A stretch of 64,000 bases of DNA, taken from positions 14,286,427-14,350,426 of the forward strand of contig OX442315.1 in NCBI GenBank assembly GCA_949358305.1. The letters are read 5' to 3'. The notes under the pieces were generated by a model. It made no database searches. It saw only the letters and a list, made by a program, of their open reading frames with translations, and had not been told where the DNA came from. Made by a program: the position numbers and the translations under genes. Source of the stretch: Strigamia acuminata (lineage: Eukaryota > Arthropoda > Chilopoda > Geophilomorpha > Linotaeniidae). This document shows, in pieces, positions 44,001 to 56,700 of the stretch (position 1 is its first letter; each line of letters opens with the position of its first letter).

Positions 44001-44229
44001 TTAATTTCAATTTTTAGGGATTGTTTGGCCAATTGAAGGAGCACCTGTTTATGTACAATATGCAAGCTACTTTTTGCCTCAAACGTTTGGTGTTGAAGCT
44101 CTTCGTGCATTATTATTACGTGGTTGGGATATTACTGATATGGTTGTATGGCGTGGAATTATAACGACAGCAGGATGGATTGGATTGTTTCTTATTAGCA
44201 TTATTCTTGTGTTGAGATATCGAAGATAA
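38021..44229 (+). CDS. ABCH-subfamily half-transporter, gene C (16 exons, 715 aa)
   Basis: Exons: 38021-38190, 38628-38787, 39467-39621, 39699-39806, 39866-39959, 40246-40389, 40484-40698, 40767-40935, 42098-42201, 42260-42333, 42399-42514, 43328-43401, 43478-43566, 43634-43810, 43862-43948, 44018-44229. Joined they give one open frame. Walker [24 protein letters not shown] and TTHY are intact, and the ABC2-type membrane part ends RYRR. Intron 4 uses a GC donor (GCAAGT, a strong GC-type consensus); using the nearby GT instead would add 4 nt and shift the frame. It changes the conserved Ser after the D-loop to Asn. Intron 8 carries two nested TTAA elements and intron 11 the palindrome-cluster element. 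Confidence 0.92.
39058..39250 (+). repeat. Cluster of TTCAAGTGT words (gene C intron 2)
   Basis: Around ten irregularly spaced variants of GTTCAAGTGT or GTTAAGTGT occur within about 190 bp. It is not a strict tandem array. Confidence 0.55.
40963..42063 (+). mobile_element. piggyBac-like non-autonomous element (gene C intron 8)
   Basis: Inverted ends CCTTCGGAGGC and, mirrored, CCTTTGGAGGC are flanked by TTAA (40959-40962, 42064-42067). A further inverted pair, ACGGATTTATGGACAA, lies inside. Gene B intron 8 shows the matching unoccupied site. A related element sits at 44744-45126. No transposase ORF is present. A second element is nested near its left end. Confidence 0.82.
40978..41607 (+). 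mobile_element. Nested TTAA-flanked foldback element
   Basis: Arms of about 270 bp (40978 to about 41245, and about 41338-41607) are near-perfect inverted copies around a spacer of roughly 90 bp. The ends are AGGTCATGGGAAGAG and its mirror, each bordered by TTAA (40974-40977, 41608-41611). Mirror-image short ORFs on both strands are artefacts of the symmetry. Confidence 0.82.
42809..43272 (+). mobile_element. MITE with repeated ATTCGCCATTGGAA palindromes (gene C intron 11)
   Basis: The outer ends GTTCCAACGGCGAATCA (left) and its mirror (right) enclose about a dozen copies, in both orientations, of TTCCAATGGCGAAT. Gene A and B introns at this position lack it. No coding frame of interest. Confidence 0.65.
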
Positions 44230-44743
44230 ACAAAATACTACTGTCAATCAAGGTTGAACGACGTTATTAAGTTTGGCAATTGGTGTGCAAACGAAAAGAT
44301 ATGATCAATTTTAAAGCGGAAAGAATCTGTTCATGCCATTTTCAATAGTGTGACATTGCAAATTACATGCAATTACATCCAGTTCGACAATCTAGAGGCA
44401 CAATTCAAACCTAATAACTTTGTTAAACCTTGCTGTCAATTTTGTTTTATATTTTAACTCTGAGTCACATATTGGATCACTCCCATGTTACATATGGTAG
44501 ATTGCAATCAAGTTATTGTTAAAACTGCCATTTAAAAGGACGTGTCGTAGTAAAGGGGGAATTGGAGGCAATGCCATTTTTAGTCTCCAGGATCACTTCG
44601 GTGACCCACTACTAGTATGTAAATGGGTTGAGTTATTGTGATAATAGGAGGGAGAATATATTTATATACCCTGTTTGAATAAAATTAATCACTGTTCCAA
44701 TGTAAACTATTGCATAGGCAAGATACTGTCATGGGATGGTTAA

Positions 44744-45126
44744 AATGTACCGCTTTGGTATAAGGCATTATGCGTTCAGGGACAATTTTTAGGTTAAAGC
44801 CCCATTTGGTTATTTTTTGTTCGCAACTTATTTTATAGAGGGCGCAATACGTAAACGATAAATATAAATGAGTTTGAACCATCTGGTGGTGGTTTTAAAC
44901 ACTACTGGTAGCAGTTGTCTGAAGCAAATGCAGCTAAGCCAGCTTAAAAGTTATGCTGGAGCTTTGATTGGCAGAAAATTTCAATTCAGAAGAATTGATA
45001 AAATAAATAACCAATGATCATAAATTTCACCTGGTCACAAATTTTCAGCAAAAAAACAATGAACAGGAAAAAAAATTCGAATTTAAGAAAGTGCTTGTCC
45101 CTAAACACGTATAGCCTTATATGCCT
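44744..45126 (+). mobile_element. Second copy of the TTAA element, without foldback
   Basis: Diverged match to 41612-42063, with shared words such as TTTTATAGAGGGCGCAATA, GGTGGTTTTAAACACTA and TTATGCTGGAGCTTT. TTAA occurs at both edges. Confidence 0.65.
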
Positions 45127-45399
45127 TTAATAAAAAAACTGAAAAGCACCACAAAAACTAATAAAATATATATACCATTTATTTATCATTTCGTAGATCA
45201 TTATAGACTCAATAACATGAATTGTTTTTTATGTACAGTAGGTTCTCAACCAAGTTTCCAACTTTAAGAGATACAAACTACAAATTTGTGGGAATGCATA
45301 AGTTAGTTTAGGTGTCTGGCACTAGGCTGAGCGCAAAACCCACGCTCAAGAGCGACCAGGATGTCAGTGTTTAGTCGCTTGTCTTATACAAGGTTAATG

Positions 45400-45775
45400 T
45401 GTGGTGATTCCGAGTCACCTGAGATGTAATTAATGGTAATTATTACAACGATACGTGTTGCCACTAAAGCGCGCCAGAAACATCGACTAGACTGACTAGT
45501 CTCGTGTTTCTGCGAACCTGCATAATCAAGATGATTTGCATATGACGTCACTTCCGGTTAGTATATAAGACCGAAGCTTGACCGGAAACGACACTTCAGT
45601 TTACCACATTTCAGCAAGAGCACCATTTACCTCACCTTTCAGGCCGTTTTACAATAGACTCTATCGTAACATTTTTGTTTCTTTGGTTTTAATCCGGAAA
45701 TGTTATCGGATGGAAAACATTCAAATCGTACTGCACACGTACGGCGTACGTGTGAAATAGACACCTCGTATTATT
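45400..45775 (+). repeat. Diverged TGTGGTGA LTR-like repeat
   Basis: Starts TGTGGTGATTCCGAGTCACC, has a TATA-like GTATATAAGACC, and then ACCTCACCTTTCAGGCC, which parallels ACCTCACCGTCAGGCC of the 26370 copy. It ends before an (ATT)n microsatellite at 45768-45794. Confidence 0.5.
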
Positions 45776-46580
45776 ATTATTATTATTATTATTTATCAAT
45801 CTATAGTTAAAGAAATAAGTCTATGGTTATATCTGCGATATAAAGATAAAAATAACTCACTAATTCACTGTGGATAAATGATGACTCGTAGTAGCCGAAG
45901 CTTTTGAACTAAACAGCATGACTTTAATTTGTGAAGTCAGAAGAAAATGAAACACACTAATGTGTTCTTGTGGAATGATGATTGCAATAAAGTTGGATAA
46001 AGTTAGAGGACAGCCATGTTGTACGGTAAAATTAACATAAGTGATTTTAATAATGCAAAATAGTACAGGGGGCGCTCGCGTAAGCGGGCGCGTCATGAAA
46101 TAACGTAAAATACAAAATGGAGTCAGGACACTCCACACACAGTATAACCTAGCAACATAACATAACAATGATAACATAGTTGCACAACAACTTGACATCT
46201 GCATACTTAAAAATCTATTTAGGCACAACCAATGGCCGACCTGAGTTATACCATCAAATGTTTAAACACCAATGGCCTTGTGCAATTCTACCATATTAAA
46301 TATACAGGTACACCAATCCTAGGGACAAAAATAGCAAATTACCAAAATTGATGAAATTTAACACCAGATGTTGCATCCAACATCCATTCGTCACATGACA
46401 ACAAAGAAACAGCTGTCACAAAGAGCAGTGTTTCCCTGAAAAGGGAAATCAGTGTAGAGAAATACAATAAAAATCATTAAACCATGCGCAGTACAAGCCC
46501 TAAAATTGTTATTGATACTCGCACATCATTTGTAAAAATTACCTCCAGTTGGAACAATCCAGACACTAATACTGGCAGAA
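45776..46580 (+). other. Intergenic C-D spacer, no gene seen
   Basis: An (ATT)n run, then AT-rich sequence. The short minus-strand frame at 45860-46228 resembles nothing I recognise and is probably chance. The promoter of gene D is expected here, but no motif is convincing. Confidence 0.45.
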
Positions 46581-49500
46581 ATGAATACACGATATCAGCG
46601 AGTTTCAACCACGGTGGATGACATGGAAATCAATGAGGCAGTGCAAGTGCAAGACATTTGCAAACATTACGGCTTTGGTCGGAAGAAAACAGAGATTCTT
46701 TCGGGCTTGAATTTGACTATTAAAAAAGGGACGATGTAAGTATTAAAACAGTGGTTGATGTTTTTAAAAATTAATTTTAATTAATTATTGAATTTTTAGA
46801 TATGGTTTGTTAGGTCCAAGTGGATGTGGTAAAACAACACTGTTGAAATTGATTACGGGAGTGCTTCCTTCAGATTCTGGTTTCATTAATATCTTTGGAA
46901 ACCCAGTTGGAAGTGAAGAATGTCGAATTCCTGGCGACAAAGTTGGTTATATGCCTCAAGTAAGTCACATTTTGCTTTAAAATTATGAAAAATATTTTTT
47001 TTAAAAGTTAAAATGCTGTTGTTTGATAAAATACATGAAATTTTAGTTTTTTTTTTAAACTTCCCTGTTTCTATTCTCATTATATTTGTTGTATTTTCAT
47101 GTTTCTTCCTCGTATTTTTTTTTTGGGTGGAATTTTATTATTAATATAATTTTTATGTTAGGAAATTGCACTGTTTTCATCATTTTCCATTAAAGAAACG
47201 ATGATATATTTTGGTCAAATATTCAACATGAGTAGAAAGGATGTTGATCGACGGACACGTTTTTTATTGGAGTTACTTCATCTTTCAGACGAATCTGCAT
47301 TAGTAAAAAATCTCAGGTGCATTTTTATGAATTAAAAAGTGAATTCGTAAATAATTATACAAATACAACGATTTAGTGGCGGTCAGAAAAGACGCGTATC
47401 ATTCGCCGTGTCATTAATCCAAAATGCCCCTCTCCTGATTTTGGACGAACCGACTGTTGGAGTGGATCCATTGCTAAGAAAAAGGTGAGAAATTAGAAAA
47501 AAATATTTTGTAAATTATTTTGAGGTTCAACAATTTTCATACTCATGATTGAAATGTTGGCTTTCAATCTCAGCATCTGGAATCACTTGGAAACATTGGC
47601 GCGACAAGACGACGTCACTGTCATCGTAACTACCCACTACATTAACGAAGTTCAACAAGCTGGCATGGTAGCTATGTTTTCAAATGATTAGAGCAAAAAT
47701 AAATGCAAAAATGCATTGAAAAATATTATTTTGCATAAATAAATGCATAGAAAAATATTTTTTACATAAATAAATGCATAAAAAAATATTTTTTGCATAA
47801 ATAAATGCATAAAAAAATATTTTTTTCATAAATAAATGCATAAATGCATAAAAAAATATTTTTTGCATAAATAAATGCATAAATGCATAAAAAAATATTT
47901 TTTGCATAAAAAATGCAGAAATACATAGAAAAATATTATTTTGCATAAATATTTTGGGTTTACGAATTATATTAGTTTAAACTCGTTATACCGAAGTAGC
48001 AAATGTGAATTTTGTGTTGTCACAGGTGGGTTTTATGCGCGATGGTAAGATTTTAGCTGAAGGAAACCCGTCCAGTCTTCTTTTAACATATGAAAGTTCA
48101 AGTTTAAACGACGTGTTTATCACATTGTGCAATACTTCTGATAACCTAAACCACAGCAACGGTCATAAAAATCAAATTAATGTGAGTTAAGACACAAATT
48201 GAGTTGATAAACTAAATGAATTAAATTATTTTATTCAGGGTGTGAGTGCACACGTAAAATCAAAACAAAATGGTTTCTACGGGCAATCTGAACCTCTTCT
48301 TCCACCAAAGACGATGTTCATTCAAGGAAAAAAAAGTCGAATTAGACATCGATTTTCGAAATGTAACTACTTCATCAGTACCAACAGAACGCGAGCAGTT
48401 GTTAATAAGAACTGTGTACACATGAAGAGAAATTTAATGTGAAGATTCTGATTGGTTTTGGATTTTAATTTATAAATTAAAGTGGATTTTTATTTTATAT
48501 AGGGGTATGCTCTTGCAGTTTATTCTACCAGGCATTATAATTGCTATGTTTTGTTTAACTCTTGGACATAAACCAAGGGATTTGTCCGTTGGTCTGGTCA
48601 ATTATGATGCTGGTTTTTTAGAATTTGGGAAAATTTTCATCCATTCACTTGATGCCAACACTATCAAATTGGTAATAAAGAGTCTGTGCTATTGTAATTT
48701 GATAATTGTGTGTTATTAGGGAGATTATGTTTTTGTTGCTGTAAGTATGTGTGTGTAAACAAAATAGCAACCATTAACCATCTGATAGACGAGTTTAAAA
48801 TATATATTTTGATGTTTGTAGCAAAACTATGACAATACAGATGCAGGCTTGGCAGCTTTGAAAAAGAATGACATTTGGGGTTTGATATACATTCCACCAA
48901 ATTTTTCAACAAACATGATAAAACGGTATATAAATTATTTTATTAAAAAAAAAATGACATTATAAATATTATATGATTTCATTGCAGACTTGTGCAATTC
49001 ACAAATGTTACGGACGAAGTATTGCAGGGAAGTAAAATAAAATTATGGCTCGATAAAGTCAGTGAGTACTTAATATAATTTAAACTAAACATAGAAAACT
49101 TCAAGGGAATTAAATTCTATTACCATTTCGGATAGATCAACAAATTGCGATTACACTGAGAATAGAATTTCTAACGGGTGTAAAGAGATTTCTAGATTTA
49201 GTGTTGCAAACATACGGATTCAACCCCAGCATTGCTGATTTACCAATTTCGGTATAGAGGGCGATTTTAATTTGTATTTATTGTATTTATTAACACTTTA
49301 ATAAATATTTCTAAAACAGTTTGAAACACGCGATCTGGAGTACGACGACAAATCCGTTTTGGCCTACTTGACATTCCTCGCGCCAGGAATGATGATTCTG
49401 TGAGCACAAAACGACGAAACAAATACACAACAAGTTTTAATTCTCAATTTTAATTGTCTAATGTTTATCGCACAGGGTTTCCTATTTTCTACCTTCCGGT

Positions 49501-50245
49501 TTGACCAATTTTACATTTCTACTAGAGAAACAAGATGGTATGATCCAACGTATATACGTTGCAGGTAAGTTATCGACATAACTCGGGCCCGATGTCAATT
49601 TAACGAAGAAATAATTGGAATTTTAGGTGTAACTGACGCTGAGATTGTGATTGGATTCTGTCTTACTCAAGGTTTTGTAATGTCGATTCAAATTGTGTGT
49701 TCTTTAATGTTTATGCTTGGAGTATTTGATGTGCCGTGCAATGGCCCCTTAATTTGGGTCATTGTTTTAGTACTTTTGGTAGGATGGCATGGCATGTTCC
49801 ATGGTAAGTTGTAATAAAATGATTCAAACATATTATACTGATTTTTACTTTTATTTTTCTTCATTAAGGCTTGCTGATTTCTGCTGTGGTTGACGACGAA
49901 TATCTTGTTCTCTTTTGTCAAATTGCTTACTTCTTTCCTTCTTTTATGCTTTCAGGTATGTCATCTTTAATTTTTCTCCATTTAAACAACCCATTTTGCA
50001 ATAAATCTTGATTGAATTTTTTTTTTTTAGGAATAGTTTGGCCTCTGGAAGGAGTTCCAAATTATTTGCAATTCCTTAGCTACGCCATACCGCAAACGTA
50101 TCCGGTTCAGGCCATTCGTGCACTGTTGTTACGTGGATGGGGCATTGCTCGAATGCTTGTCTGGCGAGGAATTTTAGTCACATTAGGCTGGCTTATTGTG
50201 TTTATCATTGCTACAATCATTGTACAGAAATATCGTAGACATTAA
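46581..50245 (+). CDS. ABCH-subfamily half-transporter, gene D (16 exons, 712 aa)
   Basis: Exons: 46581-46735, 46800-46959, 47162-47316, 47377-47484, 47574-47667, 48026-48181, 48239-48438, 48503-48671, 48822-48925, 48988-49061, 49136-49251, 49320-49399, 49476-49564, 49627-49803, 49869-49955, 50031-50245. All introns are GT-AG, and every phase matches genes A-C. Walker A GPSGCGKT is at residues 57-64, Q-loop Gln 105, LSGGQ 156-160, Walker B LLILDEP 176-182 and H-loop His 214. The ABC2-type membrane domain starts near 343 and ends KYRRH. It is the most compact gene of the set (3.7 kb) and carries no inserted mobile element, so it is the best template for the others. A half-transporter must dimerise; partner and substrate are unknown. 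Confidence 0.94.
47690..47950 (+). repeat. Minisatellite in gene D intron 5
   Basis: About seven imperfect units of 35-44 bp around GCATAAATAAATGCATAAAA and AAATATTTTTT. It explains the spurious minus-strand frame here. Confidence 0.8.
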
Positions 50246-50742
50246 ACTTTGATAAATAAATCACTTTTGAATATATTTTAACTTGCAATTATAATTTGCA
50301 GTTGTTTTATTTCTACATTGTAATTTTTGAACTGCAAACTAAAGAAATATAGGAAATTTTAGGCTTTACCGAAATAAAGTTTGCTGGCAATTACGGAGGA
50401 AGAAAATTATAAACTGAAATTTTAAGGAAAAAATTCATTTCCTTAAATGCTCCATATTGTTTGTACGATGACATCACCCTTATTTCTCCACTGCGCTTTT
50501 GACTGCTGCCTTTTGTGACAAAAGGCAGCGTTATACAAAATAGCAGATTTATTGTAATAGTAACACATGTGAAAGAGGAAAATTTGAAATAAAATTATAG
50601 TAGTCCTCTTTTGTCGAAACTAACAGAATCAGTGCGTTTCTGAATCATCCATGATGCATAAAAGTACCTTAGTAATTAAACGTATAGTCGTGGTAGGTTT
50701 ATAAATTTGTAGTTAAGCAAACACAGTTCCTGAAGTGATACG
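50246..50742 (+). other. Intergenic D-E spacer
   Basis: About 500 bp with no gene. It contains a small hairpin GCTGCCTTTTGTGACAAAAG near 50506-50530. The gene E promoter is presumably here, and no motif is clear. Confidence 0.45.
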
Positions 50743-53700
50743 ATGAGTCGTCAATACGAAAAAGTCGAAATGGTGCCAGATGGAATTGAAGTTGAATACG
50801 CAATTCAAGTTAAAAACGTTGTAAAATCGTATGGGTTCGGACATCTCAAAACAACGATTCTTTCGGGTATCAATTTAGATATTCGAACAGGAGGAATGTG
50901 AGTATATGATTTATATAATATCTATTCAAGTAAATTTATTAAACGTATGGTTCTTGGCTTTATTTTAGATATGGTTTACTAGGTTCAAGTGGTTGTGGTA
51001 AAACTACTCTCTTGAGGTTGTTAACTGGAAGACTCCAACCGGATTCTGGTTCGATCAAATGTTTTGGATATCCAGTGGGAAGTAAAGAGAGTGGAATTCC
51101 TGGTGACAGAGTTGGTTACATGCCTCAGGTTTGTTAAAATAATGCTTTAAATAGGAATTTATTAGTTTTTCCAGTAAATTAATAAAATTTTGTTGTATAA
51201 ATGTTAATTGAGTGTTGTAAAAAAGATTGAGAGTAAATAGTGTGGCTACATATTACTATTTCTCATATTGGTTTGAGTGTTTCACATTTGTGACGTATTT
51301 TTAATCGCAAAATCAATGGATAAAGAGTAAAATAACATTTTAATTTTAAAGTTCGTTTTTTTCCCTTTTAGTACTCTGCTCCTGACTTATTGTCTCCATT
51401 TAATTTTCCTCTCCTGACTCACATTTTGTGAGGCAGGGCTTTTGTAATAAAACAAAAGAATTTTTTTTGTGCTTTCGTCACTAGGTGCATTGTTTTTCAA
51501 TTGTTTTAGGTGTTTTTGTTGTTAAAAAATACAAAAACAAACACCTCAAGCATGTTGTTTTTTTAAATCTTAACTGTTTAATTAATTGGAATTGTACTTT
51601 GTAGGAAATCGCGCTGTTCAGTGAATTTACCGTGAAAGAAACTTTGGTTTATTTTGGTCGTATATTCAACATGAGTGCTGGCGACGTGCAGCAAAAATCA
51701 CAATTTTTGTTAGATCTACTTCATCTTTCGAACGAATCGGCACTTGTTAGACATCTCAGGCACAATAAATTTTTATTTTTATAATATTTAAGATGTTTTG
51801 GATCTGTTTTAATGCTATGAATTATTATTTCCACGACAGTGGTGGACAAAAGAGACGCGTATCGTTTGCTGTATCACTTATTCAAAGTGCTCCTCTCTTA
51901 ATTTTGGATGAACCGACTGTAGGAGTGGATCCATTACTACGACAAAGGTAAAAAAAATATAATTAAAGACATTGTCATGTGCACGGTCCTAACCCCCATT
52001 TTTATTTTCAATTATCCCAACTTTTTATCCTATTTTCTATTTTATTTTCATTTTATTTATTCTCTTTAAAATCTGCCAACTCATTCTTAGTAACCGTCGT
52101 GCTATTAACTTGTAAGTGCCGCTATTTAACCATCTGTCGCGTCCTACTTGGTATAGGTTTAAATGCGCTATCGTGTAATACTTTACCTGTGATCTGTTAA
52201 TGCAAATACCCAAATGAATACTAAATGTATGTAAATGAACAAAAGGTTTTATTCAATAGGCTTGAAGGCCTTAAAATATACTCAGTAATATTCTAGAGTT
52301 GATTTGGTCAGAGTCGAACAAAGGATTTCTGCGTGGTCGGCAGAACAATGGTGGCGTCTCGAGTTGTCGTTAATTCGTCACGGATTCGTCGTTCACGGAC
52401 GCGGTGGAATGCTCTTTCGAGTCTTCTATCCGTGCCTGTTGTCTAGGGGTTGGTTTTAGCGTCTCAAGGCTCCGACCAGGAACTGGGGTTCCTTACAGGG
52501 CTCTCGGACACATCGGTGACGGAATAACCGTGGGTCGGTTATTCTATGTGAATTCACAAGGACTATTTTCCTGCTTTCACGGAAATAGCACTCAGGTAAA
52601 TTCGTGAGAGTCTCAGTTGCACTTGACTCAGCGATCCTCGATCAATCCTAACTTGTACTTGAAGTTGGCCTGACGGTGAGGTAGTTGCTGTGTTCTTGGT
52701 GTCGTTTGTGTAAGTTCTGACTTTAGGCGGGAAACTCCACCTTTTATAGGTCAGTGTGAAGGGCCAGGCTCAGCCAATGGGGGCTCGCCACCGGCCACCT
52801 CACTCCCCTCAGGGCAGGCGCTTCCCAGGGGGAGAAGGCGGAGCCAACGCAAGGGGAACAACTTCTCTTTCATGGTGACTCAGGTAGATTGCATCCGCCG
52901 GGGAGGGGGGGGGGGTAACCACCAACTGGGTCACCACACATCCTCAGTGCTGATTCTCCACCCCAACATGAAGTTAAAGCCTGAGTCTATTTACACTTCT
53001 TTTTACTTTAACCATAAGTAGGCCAAGTCTTGTAAATATAAATAGCGTTGTCCGCCAGCAAGCTGGGATTTCTAACCACCTGACATCCGAATTGAATGGT
53101 GGCCATTATTGAGACATTCCACGGACCTGGACCCATTGCGCGAATAACTTTGCACGATTATTTGTTAAATTAATTTACTACCTACCGAAATGATCATGAC
53201 AACATAAATTGCAATTTTTATTTTTGTCATTAGTGGTCAGAATAATTTTAATTTTTATTTCTTTTTAGCATTTGGAATTATTTGCGGACTTTGGTCCAAG
53301 AAAGTAACACCACTGTCATCTTAACTAGTCATTACATTGACGAGGTTCGACAAGCGAACAAGGTAAAATTTGAGAAGAAAAAAAATTACACGAAAATATA
53401 AATTTGTACACATTTTTAATTGAAGGTTGGTTTGATGCGTGATGGGTGCATCTTAGCCGAAGATTCACCAGAAAATCTTCTTAGGAAATATGAAAGTGAC
53501 AATTTAGAAGATGTGTTCCTCAAGTTGTGTAATATGGCTGAAGCGCATTCCTCAGCTGTTGCTCGTAAGAATGAAGTAAGCAATAACACGTAATTGCAAT
53601 CATTGAAATTATTTGAATGAAATACAGTTATTTTTATTTAGGATATGATTGAAAACATTGAAATAATCAAAGAAAATGACACTACTTGTAAAACTGGAGA

Positions 53701-56700
53701 CATCAAGTCAAAATATGAAGCAAACTGCAAAATTAAACGCTTTAAAAGATCTCCATCGAATCGTTATCTTATAAGTACCAATCGAACACGTGCTGTGGTG
53801 GGTAAAAATTACGCCCACTTGCGCAGAAATATTGGGTGAGATTTTTTTAGAATTTGACAAACCTAATGTTTTACTGCTGTTTTACTAAAGCAAATATTTC
53901 ATTTAGGGCTTTGTTATTCCAGTTTATTCTACCAGCTATACAACTTACTATTTTCTGTGTATGTCTTGGACATGAACCAACCAATTTAAACATTGGTACT
54001 GTCAATGACGATAGTAGCCATCTACAATTTGGTCAACTATTTTTTGAATCAATTGATAATCATTCCATTTATTTGGTAATGACATCTTTGGGGTACAAAT
54101 ATGAATGCCTTTCTGTAAAATTTATTATTTTCTTTCTCTAGAAAAAATATGATAATTTTAATGTGAGCTTAGAGGCAATAGAAGACAACAGAATTTGGGG
54201 TTTGGTATATATCCCAGAAAATTTTTCAACAAATTTGTTAATCCGGTGAGTTTAAATAAACATCATAATTGTCAAATCTCTGGTGCACAGGACTGTATTT
54301 CTTGTTTATTATCTTAGAATATGTGTCTGTGGTAGGTTGCTAGCACAATCCACGCAGAGTATGGGGATTTACTACATGGGAGGGACGCATACATCACGTA
54401 ATAACTAGACAGAATCGTTGTCTAGGGGTTGGGGTCTCCCATTTCACTGTGTGGAGTGCTGTTAGGCACGCTACACCGGCAACCGACCCGTCGCACACAG
54501 GGCATAGCCCCCATGTACGACGTGGTCGGATGCCTTGGACGAACATTCTGCTGTAATTACCTACAGCCCATGTAGCCACTCATGGTAATGCGACAGCCAT
54601 CATACTGCCACTGAGCGTCACAGTGGTGAATGGTGAGAGGAACGGAGTAGTAGTTGTCTCTACTATGGTTGGTGTTGAGTTGTGTTGCAAACTTGTGCAA
54701 ATAGTAGCAAATGTAGTGGATTGGAAAAACACATCAGGTGAAAGAAATACACATCATGTTAACAGGTGAGAACCAAAACATCAAGTGAGTTTATTCACTG
54801 GTCATGTGACCTCTTACAGTGTGAGCCACCTGTTGGCATCATATACAAACTATATGTAAACGAAAGCTGCGATCACTTACGTGAACTAAATACAAGCAGT
54901 AATATTAAACAATATAATAATACGATACAGATATATATACACACGCATATAATAGGCAATTAACACATATGATATCTCAACAATCGGCCCCCTCGTATTA
55001 TCTTGCTTCGTATCAAGCACGTAGAATGCTTAAATCAATCAGGAAACGATCACAAAATTTCACTAAGTCAGTTTTATCGACTGACTTTGTAAAAATGTCC
55101 GCATAATTAGACTTCGTGCCTACGTGAATAATTTGGAGATTATCTCTTTTGACTAGCTCCCTTATGAAGTGGTAGCGGATGTCGATGTGCTTGGTTTTCC
55201 GATTTTCAACACAAGACTTTGTGAAATCCACTGTTGAAATGTTATCGCACATGACGTAATGAGAGAATCTATCTGCCAATTCAGGAGAAACCTCGTGCAA
55301 AACACGAACAATCCAAATATAGTCCTTAACAGTTTCCGTCAGGGCTACGTATTCAGCCTCCATCGTAGACAGTGTCACATTCCGTTGTTTGAATGTCCTC
55401 CAGTAAATGGGCGTGCTGCCCAGGGTTACTAACGTTCCTCCAACGGAGATTCTGTCGTCTCTATTGTTCGCATAATCGGAATCGCTGTATCCAATAACTT
55501 CGATCCGATCATTTGGGAACAACATTAATCCGTGGCTTTTTGTTGTTCTTAAGTAACTGAGCAAGTCCAGTAACGAAATCCAGTGATCCCATCCTGGATT
55601 CGATTGAAATTGACTTAAGATGTTTACTGCATAAGTCATGTCGGGCCTTGTCCTCGACGCGACGAATGCCAAACATCCAAGTAAGCTTCGATAGGGAACT
55701 CCTTCCATAATTTTGAATTCGTCGATCGTGTTCGGACAATCTTGTTTTGTGAGGATAGTTGCCTTCGTCATTGGTTGAGATCGAATTTTCACACAATCCA
55801 AATGGTTCTTGAACTTCAACAAGACCTTGTTTACGTATGACCTTTGGTGAAGAACCAATTGCTGCTTATATGAATAAAATTCGACTCCTAACAACTTCTT
55901 TGTTTGTCCGAGGATCACTAAATCAAATTGCGTTCAAATCATGTTGAGTATTTTCATCGCATCTTCGTACTGCTTCCCAAAGACAACGATATCGTCAACG
56001 TAGACGATTAGGTACGCAATATCTCCGTATTTATAGACGCAATTGCACCAATTCACGTGTTCAAGTCCCAGTTTCAACAAAGTCTCCTCCAGTTCTATAC
56101 CCCATTCTCTTCCAGATTGGTGTAAACCATATATGGCTCGGAGGAGCCTGCAGACATAGTTCTCTTTGCCTTCAGAGATGAAACCTTTTGGCTGACGCAT
56201 GTAGACGGTTTTATGCAATTTTGCGTAAAGATACGCACATTTGACGTCTGCTTGAATGTACGACCACTTCAGCATACAAACGAGTAGCGTGAACATGAAG
56301 CGCACGATTGAAAAGTCTACCACAGGCGAAAAGGTCTCCTCGTATGATTCGCCGTAGACTTGAGAAAATTCTTGCGCAACAAGCCTCGCCTTGTAACGTG
56401 CGATTTCTCCTTCCTCGTTTTGTTTGGTGGTATAGATCCATCTGCATCCCACTATCTTGGTGTTGGGTGGTGGTGGAACTAATTCCCAAACCTCACGTTC
56501 ATGCATGGTGTCAATTTCATCGTTCATTGCTTGGCGCCATTCATTCTTTTCCGGTAAAGTCGCTATCTCTTCATATCGTACGGGTACATGGACTTCTAGG
56601 TGATTGGCTTCGAAATCGATAGTCATATCATCCAAGTCCAGGTCAAAATTATCTATCGTCGTATTCGACTCAGAGGGCTTTTTCTTCCTTTTGTCCTCAA

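Noticed and set aside
47680-47946. 88-aa minus-strand ORF in gene D intron 5.
   Set aside because: It is a translation of an AT-rich minisatellite.
50506-50532. Hairpin after gene D considered as a terminator.
   Set aside because: Rho-independent terminators do not apply in this eukaryotic context. It is more likely a chance palindrome.
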